A stretch of 64,000 bases of DNA from Neocallimastix lanati (nom. inval.). Lineage: Eukaryota; Neocallimastigomycota; Neocallimastigomycetes; Neocallimastigales; Neocallimastigaceae. Where the stretch lies: contig JACVTC010000032.1 in assembly GCA_016946835.1 (NCBI GenBank), positions 832,501-896,500 of the forward strand, written 5' to 3'. Below, in pieces: positions 41,901-53,350 of this stretch (position 1 is the first letter of the stretch; every line of letters starts with the position of its first letter). The translations under genes were made by a program, and so were the position numbers. A model generated the notes under the pieces. The model was not told where the DNA came from. It was given only the letters and a program-made list of their open reading frames with translations, and did no database searches.

Positions 41901-42855
41901 TAATAAGACACAAAGGCTATTACAAGACATACCAACGTTTGAAAAAGAGCTACTATTGGAACAATATGGTTAATGATATTAAGCGAATTATAGGTAAATG
42001 TGAAAAATGTCAATTAAATAAATCTCAACCATATCCTGAACCAACGGAAGATAAACCAACTGAAGTAGAAGGACCATTTACACACTTCGGATTGGATATT
42101 ATAGGACCTCTAAGTAAAACCAGAAATAATAATCAATATATAATCGTTGTGGTTGATTATTTTACTAAATGGGTTGAGGCAGAGCCCAAAATATAATTTC
42201 TCAGGATGTGATAAAATTTTTTAATTAATGTATTAACTCGATACGGTGTACCTCAAATTATCACTACTGATAATGGGGCACAATTTACATCAGATATGAC
42301 TTAAATCTTCCTTGATCTATATGATGTATATGTTAAATTTATCACTCTATATCATCCTGAAAACAATGGTTTAGTTGAGAATCGTAATAAAGAAATTGGA
42401 AAATTATTACGATTACTAGGACAACAGCACAAAGAATGGGATGAAATTTTACCATCTGCACTTTGGGCTTTAAGAACTACTAAAAACTCAATCACCAACC
42501 ATTCAAGCTTTGAATTAGTTTATGGAAGGGAGGACCAACAACCTTTTGACATTGCCGCCAGACCAACTAAGGGTATAAATATGTCTTCTGATGAAATTCT
42601 ACTGGAAAAATTTGTATCACACTATCAATGGGTAATGGAGGCCGCATCTAATATAAAAATACTTCAAAGTATTGAGCTACTTGGAGAGAAGAAAAGACCA
42701 GTATAAATAAAGCTAAAAGGATAAAACCAGGTGATTTAGTTCTAGTAAGAAACTTTAATAGAACTAAATTAGAGCCTTACTTTGTTGGACCTATGAAAGT
42801 AGTGAAGAAACAATTAAATACAGTCACTTTAGCCAAACCTGCTACTTATAACTAA
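38936..42855 (+). pseudogene. Gypsy Pol, copy 1 (protease, RT, RNase H, integrase; many stops)
   Basis: Pol begins in the -1 frame relative to gag. A long charged linker leads to the protease ALIDSCSNLSII (about 39838-39873). RT follows: SSPVMLVPKKNGK, stop, RLCV; FSTLDLYSGYHQILMD; FGLTGAPATFQREM; and FIDDILIYS near 40905. RNase H has FIIRTDASYDGIGGVLLQK and a VADALSRM end. Integrase has the zinc-binding CEKCQLNKSQPYPEP, HFGLDIIGPL, TTDNGAQFTSDM and ENRNKEIGKLL, and ends near VTLAKPATYN. Internal stops include TAG at 40549 and TGA at 40594, both at Trp codons kept in copy 2, and TAA at 40453, 40495, 41410 and 42305. Frameshifts occur near 40870, 40980 and 41900. The element cannot encode a working Pol. 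Confidence 0.88.
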
Positions 42856-43290
42856 ATATTATAATAAATATAATAACACTCAAAAACAAAATTTTTTTTT
42901 TTTATTATTTTTTATTTTAAATATTTTATTATTTATATTTATTATAATACTAAAAACCGCAAGGGTTGATATAGTATTATTATTAAAAAAGTTTTATTAA
43001 AAATTAAGTTTTATTAACTAAAAAATTAAAATAAAAAACACAAAGAAAAGAATATTGTTTAATAAGAATTTTACTCATATTTATTTTTTTCAAAAGTTAA
43101 AGTTATTAAAAAATAAAAATAAAAACTTCTAAAAGTTCTTAAAAATCGAAAAATTTAGAAAAAATAGAAAAAAATAGAATTAAGAATATACTAGATAAAT
43201 TTTTATTAATTAAACACAAGAATTATCAAGAAATTCTAGTAATTTCTTGAACTATAAAGAAACTTCTAGATCTTTTATAATTAAATTATA
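42856..43290. other. AT-rich DNA after gypsy copy 1
   Basis: No gene. It may include remains of the 3' end of gypsy copy 1. A stretch around 42955 (ACCGCAAGGGTTGATATAGT) is GC-richer but unassigned. Confidence 0.45.
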
Positions 43291-43293
43291 AAA

Positions 43294-43347
43294 TAATATT
43301 AAGTATGAATCGAACCCCAAGTAGTTTGATTCATACTTAATAATATT
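43294..43347. repeat. Long hairpin (inverted repeat)
   Basis: AATATTAAGTATGAATCGAA faces TTTGATTCATACTTAATAATATT across about ten bases (CCCCAAGTAG). Roughly 18-20 bp of nearly perfect stem, well above the background of this AT-rich DNA because the stem contains GTATGAATC. Confidence 0.8.
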
Positions 43348-43597
43348 AATTAATGCGATGATCGATATGGATAGAATATCGATCGAAAACTTATCTAGGT
43401 TTTTCTATCTAATATTTATTTAAAATGTCATTTATGTATCTACCTTGATGTAAAATGTAACCATTTAAAGTTTTGGTAAATTTATTCCAATTACAAATTC
43501 AACATCCCCAATATCCTTTATATTGAACTTCCTTTGTATAGATTGTTTTACTTTATTTATAAACACATGTTTATTCATTTTTTATATGTATCATGTA

Positions 43598-43760
43598 TCT
43601 AGTTTCAGCTTTATATATAGTTGACTTTAGTGTTTTATATTTTCAGCTTTAACATTAGTTGACTTTAGTATTTTATATTTTCATCTTTAACATTAGCTGA
43701 CATCAATATTTTATAACTTCAGCTTTATTTTTAAATGATATCAGTATTTGTATTTTCAGT
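43598..43760. repeat. 38-bp tandem repeat, about four diverged copies
   Basis: Units of the form TTTCAGCTTTAACATTAGTT plus GACTTTAGTATTTTATA, decaying rightward. Confidence 0.75.
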
Positions 43761-44223
43761 ATTTGTTTATGATACGTTTTTAATAATATTCATGCTTTGA
43801 TTTTTATAGATTATTACTTATTACAATAAATATAGGGAAAATCTATATTTACTACTAATAATATTTTATAAAAATTGTGTGTATGTGTAAAAGAGATAAT
43901 AATAATATATATGTGAATAGTTTAATATTTATCTCAAATAGAAAATATGTATATTATTTAATATTAATTAGATAAATTAATAAATTAGTATATTGAAACA
44001 TTATTATATTTAATAAATTTAGTAGTTATTAAATGATAAATAAAATACTTAACTTTGTATTATTAGTATAGTTATATATATATTTATTAAATATGTGATA
44101 GATATTTTTCTTGTTATTGAGTATGATTAGCATAAATATGTCAAATGTTTTGTTTAGTTAGAATAAAATTATATTATTAAGTAATTAATATTTATAATGG
44201 TTTACTTAACTTCTTGAGTCGAT
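43761..44223. other. AT-rich intergenic DNA
   Basis: No gene or repeat recognised. Confidence 0.5.
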
Positions 44224-44236
44224 GAGACTCTTAATC
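44224..44236 (-). promoter_or_regulatory. tRNA-Lys half PBS (minus strand)
   Basis: GAGACTCTTAATC directly left of an LTR start TGTTAAAATAC. Inverse of the PBS at 13795. No gag follows on its internal side, so only LTR plus PBS remain. Confidence 0.7.
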
Positions 44237-44693
44237 TGTTAAAATACTTAATACTATTTATTAAAAAATAATAAAGAAGGATTTTTTATAAAACCCTTTT
44301 TTTAGGTAATATTATTATTATAATACATAAGTACATAATATTTATAATACATAAAACTTTAATGTACAATGTAATTTAAACTTAATCTTATACTTTGACA
44401 AAAATATTAGTTAATTATTAATATATATATATAAAAAAAATTTAATCATATTAGTAATAATTTTTTTATTTCTTCTAAAAATTTTATTATATTTATTCAG
44501 AATAAATTATTAATAAATATATTATATATTTTAATTATTACTATCAATTGAAAAAAAAATTGTATTAGTAATTTTTTTTTCATTATTCCACTAATAAGAT
44601 TTAAATTTATTAGTAATGACTTTCTAATATTTTCAAAAAGATCTTATCATATTTATTCAAATTATACTAATCACATCTTTACAATATGCGATT
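44237..44693 (-). repeat. Copia LTR, minus orientation, nearly solo
   Basis: 457 bp with TG...CA ends (TGTTAAAATACTT ... ATCACATCTTTACA) and PBS at its left. Its right end shares ATCACATCTTTACA with the solo LTR at 61873-62578. Confidence 0.65.
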
Positions 44694-45286
44694 ATCCCAA
44701 TCACATTTTAAATTAAAAATTTTTCTTGTGTAATTCAAAATGTAAATTATTCTTTAATTTATAAATTAATAAATAAAATAAATAAATCATATGAACTAAA
44801 TTTTTGAATTATATTCTTTAAGCCACAAGACAAATTTTTAATGTAACAATTTGGGTGTGTCATTTCGAAAATTTTTATTACATAAATTTGTATTTTGTTG
44901 TGGTGCATTTCGGAAAACATGGCGTATTATAATGTAGTAAATAAATAAATGAATAAATAAATTATAAATGAACAAATAAATTTTTATATGATAATAAAAA
45001 TAATTAAGACAAACGTTTATTATGACTAAAAATTTTTTTTTTTAGAAAATTAAATAAAAAAAAATATATATATATATATAATTACTACATATATAAAATA
45101 ATTATTATATTTTTTTTATTTGATTTTAAATATTATTAATTATTATTAATACCTTGTTTATATTATCAACAGAATTACATACGTAATTACATAATTGAAT
45201 AATTAAAAAAAAATTAAAAATATAAATAGATTTATAATTAGTATTTTTTATAATATTATATTAAAGTATTAATTTTATAAATTAAA

Positions 45287-45736
45287 GTGTTTAAAAAATT
45301 ATTAACAGCTTTATTAATTGCTACTGCATGCATTACTTATGTTTGTGGTATAAAATTGGTTGGACCAGCTATATATTAAGATATATCTCATCTATATTTC
45401 CTTAATTCTAGAGATTGCAAAAATACATATATATGTAAAGGTTATAGTATTATAAAAAATAGTAATCGTGGATTTTATGACTGTTTCCTCCGTAATTCAG
45501 TAGTTAATTATAGAGAAATCCCTGTTGGAGCATATCTTAGAGATACACAATATAAAAATCGAGATAAATGTAAATGGATTACTAGACATATAAGTACCAA
45601 AAATGAATGTTATTACACACCAAATAACACAAGAGGTGGATTTTCATGGAGAAGTTATGTTAATCGTGATGCTCGTGTTTATGATATAGTTGGTAAATAC
45701 TGTCTTACTGAATATGGTTGGTGTTGGCGTGGTTAA
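45287..45736 (+). pseudogene. Captured gene for a secreted Cys-rich protein
   Basis: A 150-codon reading with a single in-frame stop (TAA 45377-45379) and GTG where an ATG is expected. The first residues FKKLLTALLIATACITYVCG form a good signal peptide. The mature part has about eight Cys (SRDCKN, TYICKGY, YDCFLRN, DKCKW, NECYY, GKYCL, GWCW) and ends YGWCWRG. I do not recognise the family; a small secreted Cys-rich protein is as far as the sequence goes. It lies wholly inside the MULE ends, so it was carried there from elsewhere. Two point changes would explain its loss. Base composition is clearly less AT-rich than its surroundings. Confidence 0.75.
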
Positions 45737-46339
45737 ATAAATAAAAAATAGTTTTTTTATAGATTAATTTTAAATTTATTATTAAAAAAATATTATTTTT
45801 TTAAAAATTAAGATAATATATAAGCCATATAAATATATATAAGTTTAACATATATAAAAATATTAAATAATAAAGTATATAGGTGAAATAAATATAAAAT
45901 AAAATAAAATAAAATAAAAATATAATAATTATTTTATATATATAGGAATCTTATATATTTTAATTTTTTTTCATTTATTTTTCTAAAAAAAATTTTTTAG
46001 TTATAATAACGTTTGTCTTTTAATTATTATATTTTATTAAAGTAAATAAAAAAATTTAAATGAAAAGTAAATAATTTTAATTATTTATTCATATTTTCAT
46101 AAACCATATATATATATATATTAATTTAAATAATATAAGAATTAAAAATTAAAACAATAAGAGTTGAATAATTGATCCTATTAAAATAATTAATTATTTG
46201 CATAGTAATATTTATAATGTTTGATCAATATGAATCAATTATTATTAAAATATAATAATAACAATTAGAATTTTAATAAAATAATAAAAATCTTTTATTG
46301 AATTTAATATTTTTAATAACATAATTAATTTTGAGAAGT

Positions 46340-46556
46340 ATATGGATATTAATAAAATTTATAATTATATAATATTGATATTGATATTAATAAAATTTAT
46401 AATTATATAATATTGATATTGATATTAATAAAATTTATAATTATATAATATTGATATTGATATTAATAAAATTTTTAATTATATAATATTGATATTGATA
46501 TTAATAAAATTTATAATATAATTATATAATATTGATATTGATATTAATAAAATTTT
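46340..46556. repeat. Tandem repeat of about 43 bp, five copies
   Basis: The unit ATATTAATAAAATTTATAAT plus TATATAATATTGATATTG repeats inside the Pack-MULE. Confidence 0.85.
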
Positions 46557-46689
46557 AACTAGTATCAAATAAATCGGTTTTAGTTATAAATTACTTATTA
46601 AAAATAACTAAAGATAATTTCTATTAAGATTATTAAATAAACACAATAGGTAAATAAATTTGTATTTTTCTAGCATTTTTTTAAATTAA

Positions 46690-46960
46690 TGTATTACTCT
46701 TAAATTTATTTGCATTTTTTTTTATTTCTTTAAATAATGTTTCATATGTAGATTGTTTTTTTATTTTTTAATATAGAAATGGAAGTAGTGTAAAACATAT
46801 TAAATTCCCCAACATAAGTTCTTGTTATAAATAACCGATAACTAAATTTCGGTGCTGCATAAAATGTACCGTCCGCAAATATATTTTTATGATAATTCGA
46901 AAATATATATGCTTGGAATGGTGATTGAAAGATTATTAGATCAGTATTTTTAAATATCAT
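46690..46960 (-). pseudogene. MULE transposase fragment
   Basis: The minus strand reads MIFKNTDLIIFQSPFQAYIF, NIFADGTFYAAPKFSYRLFITRTYV and YTTSISILKNKK, parallel to residues 163-229 of the intact transposase, including the first catalytic Asp. Only this scrap remains, so the element depends on an autonomous relative. Confidence 0.88.
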
Positions 46961-48019
46961 TATTTCTTATTTTTTTTTATTTTTTAAGCATTAAAAAATA
47001 AAATATTTATTTATTTTTATTTTATTTTTCAATGTTTAAAAAAAAAGTTTTCTTATTTCTTATTTTTATTTTATTTTTTAATGTTAAATAGAAATATCTA
47101 ACCTAATTATTATTTATTGAAGTGTTGTATTTCGCCAGAAGTTGAATTTTGTCCAGTTGAATTTCGCCAAATACTTAGTGGCTTATAAATTTATGTCATA
47201 AAATATCACCACAATTATTATTCACGCCATACTGTGAATATATGGCTTTTTTAAAATCGTAGAAAAAAGCCACAAATTTATGATACAATTAGATATACAC
47301 CCACATAAGATTACGTGTTTGAAAATTTTTGGAAATTGTAATTTTATTTATTTAATTAATTAATTATTATTCATTAAAATTTTAAAAAAATTAAGTGGCT
47401 TAAAACTCAAAATATTTAAGCCATACAACAAAATACAAATTTTTGTAATAAAAATTTTCGAAATGCACACTCCCCTAACAATTTTCGTAGAAAATTAATT
47501 CTGAAAAAATTATTGTTTTACAATGATTTAAATGAATTGATTAAAGTTTAAAACAAAATAAATTAATAATTAATTTTGTGAAAATTAAGTTTCAAAATTT
47601 AATCATGACTCTTTTAAAATTGTTTTTAAATTGAAAATAAATAAAGATTTTACCTATAATATTAAAATAATAAATAGATAATAAATGTACTTAATTTTAA
47701 TTACTTAGTATTTAGTTTAATTAATAATTATATTTTTCTAAATTTAGCTATAGTTTATAAATTTATTATTTTATAAAATTCATTAGGATAGTTTTATATT
47801 TAAATATATGTAATTTAAATAAAATAATATATTATCAATGTATTTAGGAAAAGTATAAATAGAAGATACTTTTCACATTTTTTTTCGATGTAATTGTTAA
47901 TTGTTATTAACTATTAATAAATATATAATATTAAGAAAAAATATTTTAAATAAAATATTTTTAATAAAATATATTCTTATTGTGTTGTTATTGTAATCTA
48001 TTTTGGTGTTTCTTTACAC

Positions 48020-49918
48020 ATGATTAACAATAGTCTTGATAATGTTGAATTTTTAAATAACTTAAATAAATATACTAATAACCTTAATAATTATAAAAAT
48101 GATAAAAATAAATTAAATAAAAATTTTAATAATAACAATAATCTTAATAATTATGAAAATAAAAATAATAATTTACATAAAGAACTTAATAATGATATAA
48201 ATTACACTGATAATATTAATTATATTAATAATTATGATAACAATAACAATTGTAGTACTAAAGACAACAACGAATCAACTTGGATCCATGATTCTGGTGC
48301 AATTGTACATATTACTAATGACAGAAGTTTATTAACTAACTTTAAAAAATATAAAATTAATTTAACATGAGCCAACAATTCTGAAATGGAATTCGATGGA
48401 TTTGGTACATATAAAGGCTTAATTAACGGTTATGACATTACTTTAAGTAAAGTATTTTATTCTAGGCACACAAACAAAAATTTGCTTACACTGAATTAAT
48501 ATCAATAACTAAACTTATTAACAATGTGCCACACCTTATTATTACAGACAATGAAAATAATATTATTAACACTTATAGGTCAATTGACGGAAGAAACACT
48601 TTTATAATTAAAATAAATAATAAATATAATAATTTAATTATGAACACTGATAATGATAATCTTTGGCATAAAAGACTTGGTTATTTCTATCACAAAAAAT
48701 TTATCAAAATTCATAAAGGAACATACTACAAGTCATAATAGTAACGACAATAATTGTATTACCTGTGGAATAGCTAAAGTGAAAAGGTTACCTCATAACA
48801 GAGTAACTCCTAAAGCTACCAAGTTATTAGATATTATCCACTCCGACATTGTTGGTCCTTTCCCAGATTCATTTTTTGGTTTTAAATTCATCATTACTTT
48901 CATTGATGAATTCTCTAGGAAAGCTTGGATCTTCACAATGAAAAGAAAATCAGATGCCATTGATATTATTAATTTTTTCAGATATTTAAATAATCTTTTT
49001 TAAAAATATAAAATTACTAATTTCAAATCGGACCAAGGTAAAGAGTATTGTAGTAGAAGAGTCAACAAATTCTGTAAAAAGAATGATATTAGAAAACTCT
49101 ATTCTCCTCCAAGAAATCCTCAAAATAACGGTATTGCTGAAGGTTTTAATCAAACCATTCTTTATTCCTTAAAATATTTACTAAGTTGGAGTAAACTCAA
49201 CATTAGATTTTGGGATTTTGCTATCCGTTATTCAAAATATCTTTATAATCTTACTCCTCATTCTGGAATAAATAATCAAGTTCCCAATGAAGTATTTTAT
49301 GTTACTCTCATTCATGTTAATCATATTAAAGTTTTTGGATGCATCGCTTATTATAAGGATTTCTCTCCCAAGAAAGGAAAATTAGATCCTAATGCTAAAA
49401 AAAGTTTTTTCTTAGGATTCAGTAATGATTCAAACTCTTATTTAATCATGGACTATAATAATTTTTCTCTACATCAGGAAAGAGAAGTGTTATTTCAAGA
49501 AGACACCCCTGCCTGTATAACTAAAGATATTACAAAAAGAATTTCGCCTTATGTTAAAGACAATAATAATAAATTAAATTTATGTTTAGATTTATCTTTT
49601 ATCAATAAATTAAGCAATTATACAAATAGTAATATACATAATAATAATATCAACAACAATTATGACAATAATGACGATAATTATTTTATTCCTGACAATA
49701 ATAATATCATTAATATTCTTGATAATCCGCCTAATAATATTAATATTCCTAATAATAATATTCTTAATAATAATATTCTTAATAATAATTATAATATTAA
49801 TTATAATAATAATTCTCCTGATGATTATAATGTTAATAATAATAACCTTAACAATAATTTAAATATTGATAATTATAATATTTCAGATCAAAATAATAAT
49901 AATAATTTTTCAAATTAA
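48020..49918 (+). pseudogene. Copia Gag end, protease and integrase (5' half of a broken Pol)
   Basis: Begins with an Asn-rich Gag end, then the protease ESTWIHDSGAIVHITNDRSLL. After stops and frameshifts it continues with a zinc-binding HKRLGYFYH...NCITCGIAKVKRL, the integrase HSDIVGPFPDS, FIDEFSRKAWIF, KSDQGKEYCS and NPQNNGIAEGFNQT, and VFGCIAYYKD...FFLGFSNDS. It ends in a poly-Asn linker and stops at 49918. Stops occur at 48368 and 49001. The gag N-terminus is missing: an LTR directly precedes ATG 48020. The corresponding RT half may be the one at 61200-63511, beyond the gypsy and SINE insertions; that pairing is an inference. Confidence 0.85.
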
Positions 49919-49947
49919 AATAATGAAAATTTTTTAATTAATAATAA

Positions 49948-50239
49948 TGTTAAGGTTTTAGAGAATTAAATAAAAATAAAGAAACACAAAATTTATTTAT
50001 TTATTTATTATTTTATTTATTTATTTTATTAAATTTATTTGATGATTTTTAAAAATTGGTAGCAAAATTTACAACTATTTATATTTTTTTCAAGGCATAA
50101 AAGTTGTTCTTGCCACTAAATTACATTTTATTTATTTTTTTTTAAAAAAAACTATTAAATTTAAATTGAATTTTATAATCAATTATATAAAATTTAATTA
50201 TAACAATATAAATAAAATACATTTATAATATTAATAAAA

Positions 50240-50279
<40 letters not shown>

Positions 50280-50761
50280 CTAAAATATTATTAATAAGAA
50301 TTTATTTAATTGGCTATAATTTTTATTACAATCTGTTAAAATATTCAAATAAAAATGAAAATACTATTCTAATATAAAGGTTTTTAATAAAATAAAATAT
50401 TTTTCAATATAAAATAAAACATTTCGATATAAAATTTTATAATAAAAGTTAAAATATAATATATAAATTTTTAATCATCAATATATAAAAATATTATTAA
50501 TACAAATTTTCATTATTAATATAAAAATAAAAAAATAAGATTTATTATTAATATTGCTAGTATAAGTTTTAAATATATAAAAATATTACTATTAATATAA
50601 GATTTAATATAAAAATATAAAGTTTAATATAATTTTTGATTTAATTTTTGATCTTTGGATTTAAAAATTTATTAAAGTACAAAAATAATAATGTACACAT
50701 AATGTATTAGAAATAAATCGTAGATTTAATTAAGAATGCATTATTTAGTACATTCTTATCA
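49948..50761. repeat. Gypsy-type LTR, copy 1 of 3
   Basis: 814 bp, plus-strand ends TGTTAAGGTTTTAGAG ... AGTACATTCTTATCA. Very similar to 52535-53332 and 59290-60109. It contains a T-run near 50240. Confidence 0.92.
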
Positions 50762-52534
50762 AAAATGGTTTGGTTCGGGGTTTTTATAAAAATTATTCAA
50801 AAATTATAAATAAAATTAAAACAATAATAAAAATAAAAATAAAAGAAAATTTTTGTGTTATTAAAAATCTTTATTAAAATTTATTTATTATTATTTATTA
50901 AATGATTATTATTATTATTTCTTTTTTTTTTTTTTTTTTTTTTTTCTAAACTATCTCTTTTTATACTTTTACAATTATTTAGAAATGGGAAAGCCATTTC
51001 TTATTTTTAATTTCTTTTAATAATAATTCAAATTTTTAAATTATATCTAATAAATTTATTTTAAGTATTTCTATTATATATAAAAATTTATCCTAATTAA
51101 TTATTAATGTATTATTAATATATTTTAAACATAATTTTATCAATTTTGCAGAATTTACTAATGTGGTTTAGTAATTATAACTTACTAAATCCTTCATTTA
51201 TGTGTAAAATAATATTAATTTTAATTATTCAATATAATTGTTATAATTAATTCTTAAAAATATAACATTATGGATTATAATAAACATATATTAATAATAT
51301 ATAATTTTATTTTTTTTTGTATTATTATGTATTAGTAATATTATTTAGAAATTAATTTTTATTATTAATACAATGAATAACTATTGGTTAAAGAAAAACT
51401 ATCTAGATTTTTGACAATAATAAATTGATAAAATAAAAATATTAATAAAAAAAATATATTGATAATTTGTTAACATTTCAATAATAATATAATAATTTTA
51501 AATAAGAAATATATAAATAAAAATTATTTAATAAGTAATATATTTTTTTATTAAGAAATAATTCAATTTTAATTTATAGTAGAATATAGGAAAGTTCCAT
51601 ACAATAAGGAAGGCAAATAGTTTAATTTTGCGGTTAAGTTATTTGTTAGATTTGAGACTAAATTAACAATATTTGCTTCTTCTTTAACAAAAATGTTATG
51701 GTTCGGGTTTTATTAGAATTTTTATTTAATTATTTATTTTTAATATTTTTCTGTCTACATTTTAATTATTGAAAAACTTCACTTATTTATACTTTTTGAA
51801 AAAAAATAAATATGTAAAGCCTTTCTACATTTTATTATCATATTTAAAAAAAATAATTTACTATTACTAATTACTTAAAATTTTATATTAATTTAAATTA
51901 ACTAATTCATAAGTATTTTTATTTTAATAAATTTTGTTTATATAATTTTATATTATTTTTCATATACTAAAACTAAATTATTTAATATATACGAAAAGTA
52001 ACAAACAAAATTTAAAAAGATTTTACAGAAAAATAAAGTTATTTTAATCAAGAATGTTAATATAATATTCTTATATTTTATATAAAATAAATTTAAAAAC
52101 TATAATATATTTAATATTTATTATTAATCAATTAAGATTTGATTTTATTTGTGGGAAATAAAAATATTAAATAATCAATTTAAAAATAAAATAAAATACT
52201 AAAAAAAATACAAGTTTAATATTGATACAATATAATAATAATATAATAATATATTTGAAAATAAAAATAAAATATTAATATTGATAATAAACACTTTAAT
52301 AAAATAATAAAATTTAAGGTTAAATTATAGATATTGATATTAATAATAAAAATATAGAATTATTGATAATATTTTAGAAACTTTTAATAAAAATATATAA
52401 AAAAAAATATATTTAGAAAATATTTTAGTATAGAAAATATAGTAAAGTAATATTTAGTAAAGAATAATATAATGGATTCTAAGGTAAGTTGAAATTCTAA
52501 TTAATAATCCATTATATGTTCGTTCTTTACCAAA
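50762..52534. other. Non-coding segment between two LTR copies
   Basis: No open frame. It starts AAAATGGTTTGGTTCGGGG after the LTR end; a similar AAAATGTTATGGTTCGGG occurs at 51690 after an LTR-like end (CTTTAACA), hinting at a second, diverged LTR around 51000-51689. A stem-loop near 52460-52528 pairs TATAATGGATT with AATCCATTATA. It could be the remains of a non-autonomous element. Confidence 0.4.
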
Positions 52535-52833
52535 TGTTAAGGTTTTAGAGAATTAAATAAAAATAAAGTAAAGAAACACAAATTTTATTTATTTATTTAT
52601 TTTATTTATTTATTTTATTAAATTTATTTTTTTTTGATGATATTTAAAAATTAGTAGCAAAATTTATAACTATTTATACTTTTTTCAAGGCATAAAAGTT
52701 GTTCTTGCCACTAAATTACATTTTATTTATTTTTTTTTATAAAAACTATTAAATTTAAATTGAGTTTTATAATCAATTATATAAAATTTAATTATAACAA
52801 TATAAATAAAATACATTTATAATATTAATAAAA

Positions 52834-52866
<33 letters not shown>

Positions 52867-53332
52867 TATCTAAAATATTACTAATAAGAATTTATTTAAT
52901 TGGCTATAATTTTTATTACAATCTGTTAAAATATTCAAATAGAAATAAAAATACTATTCTAATATAAATATTTTTCAATATAAAATAAAACATTTCGATA
53001 TAAAATTTTATAATAAAAGTTAAAATATAATATATAAATTTTTAATCATCAATATATAAAAATATTATTAATACAAATTTTCATTATTAATATAAAAATA
53101 AAAAAATAAGATTTATTATTAATATTGCTAGTATAAGTTTTAAATATATAAAAATATTACTATTAATATAAGATTTAATATAAAAATATAAAGTTTAATA
53201 TAATTTTTGATTTAATTTTTGTTCTTTGGATTTAAAAATTTATTAAAGTACAAAAATAATAATGTACACATAATGTATTAGAAATAAATCGTAGATTTAA
53301 TTAAGAATGCATTATTTAGTACATTCTTATCA
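52535..53332 (-). repeat. 3' LTR of gypsy copy 2
   Basis: 798 bp with TG...CA ends, near-identical to the 5' LTR. Directly abuts the integrase end. Confidence 0.92.
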
Positions 53333-53350
53333 AGATGCCCCGACGAAGAC

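Larger units (their letters stand above)
37690..42855 (+). mobile_element. Decayed Ty3/gypsy element (copy 1)
   Basis: Leader, gag, frameshift signal, protease, RT, RNase H and integrase occur in order and align throughout with the better preserved minus-strand copy at 53351-58950. No LTRs are recognisable at either end, and coding frames carry many stops. Confidence 0.85.
44853..47475. mobile_element. Non-autonomous MULE carrying a captured gene (Pack-MULE-like)
   Basis: Inverted ends start GGGTGTGTCATTTCGAAAAT (44853) and, inverted, GGGGAGTGTGCATTTCGAAA (47475 leftward), followed by ATTTTTATTACA and TTTGTATTTTGTTGT on both sides. They are flanked by an exact 9-bp duplication TAACAATTT (44844-44852 and 47476-47484). 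The related solo LTR near 62400 shows the unoccupied site with one copy (TAATAATTT). Contents: a secreted-protein gene (45287-45736), a tandem repeat and a transposase scrap. Confidence 0.9.
44697..48018 (+). mobile_element. LTR split by a Pack-MULE-like insertion
   Basis: The two outer parts, 44697-44852 and 47476-48018, together are the reverse complement of the uninterrupted solo LTR at 61873-62578 (for example AATTTTTCTTGTGTAATTC, AGTATAAATAGAAGATACTT, TTGTTATTGTAATCTATTTT). The left terminus is uncertain by a few bases; the right terminus is TTTACA. Whether it is the 5' LTR of the copia remnant that starts at 48020 or a solo LTR cannot be decided here. Confidence 0.75.

Noticed and set aside
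44853-47475. CRISPR-like or satellite interpretation of the 43-bp repeats at 46340-46556
   Set aside because: Units are contiguous without unique spacers and the genome is eukaryotic; a simple tandem repeat.
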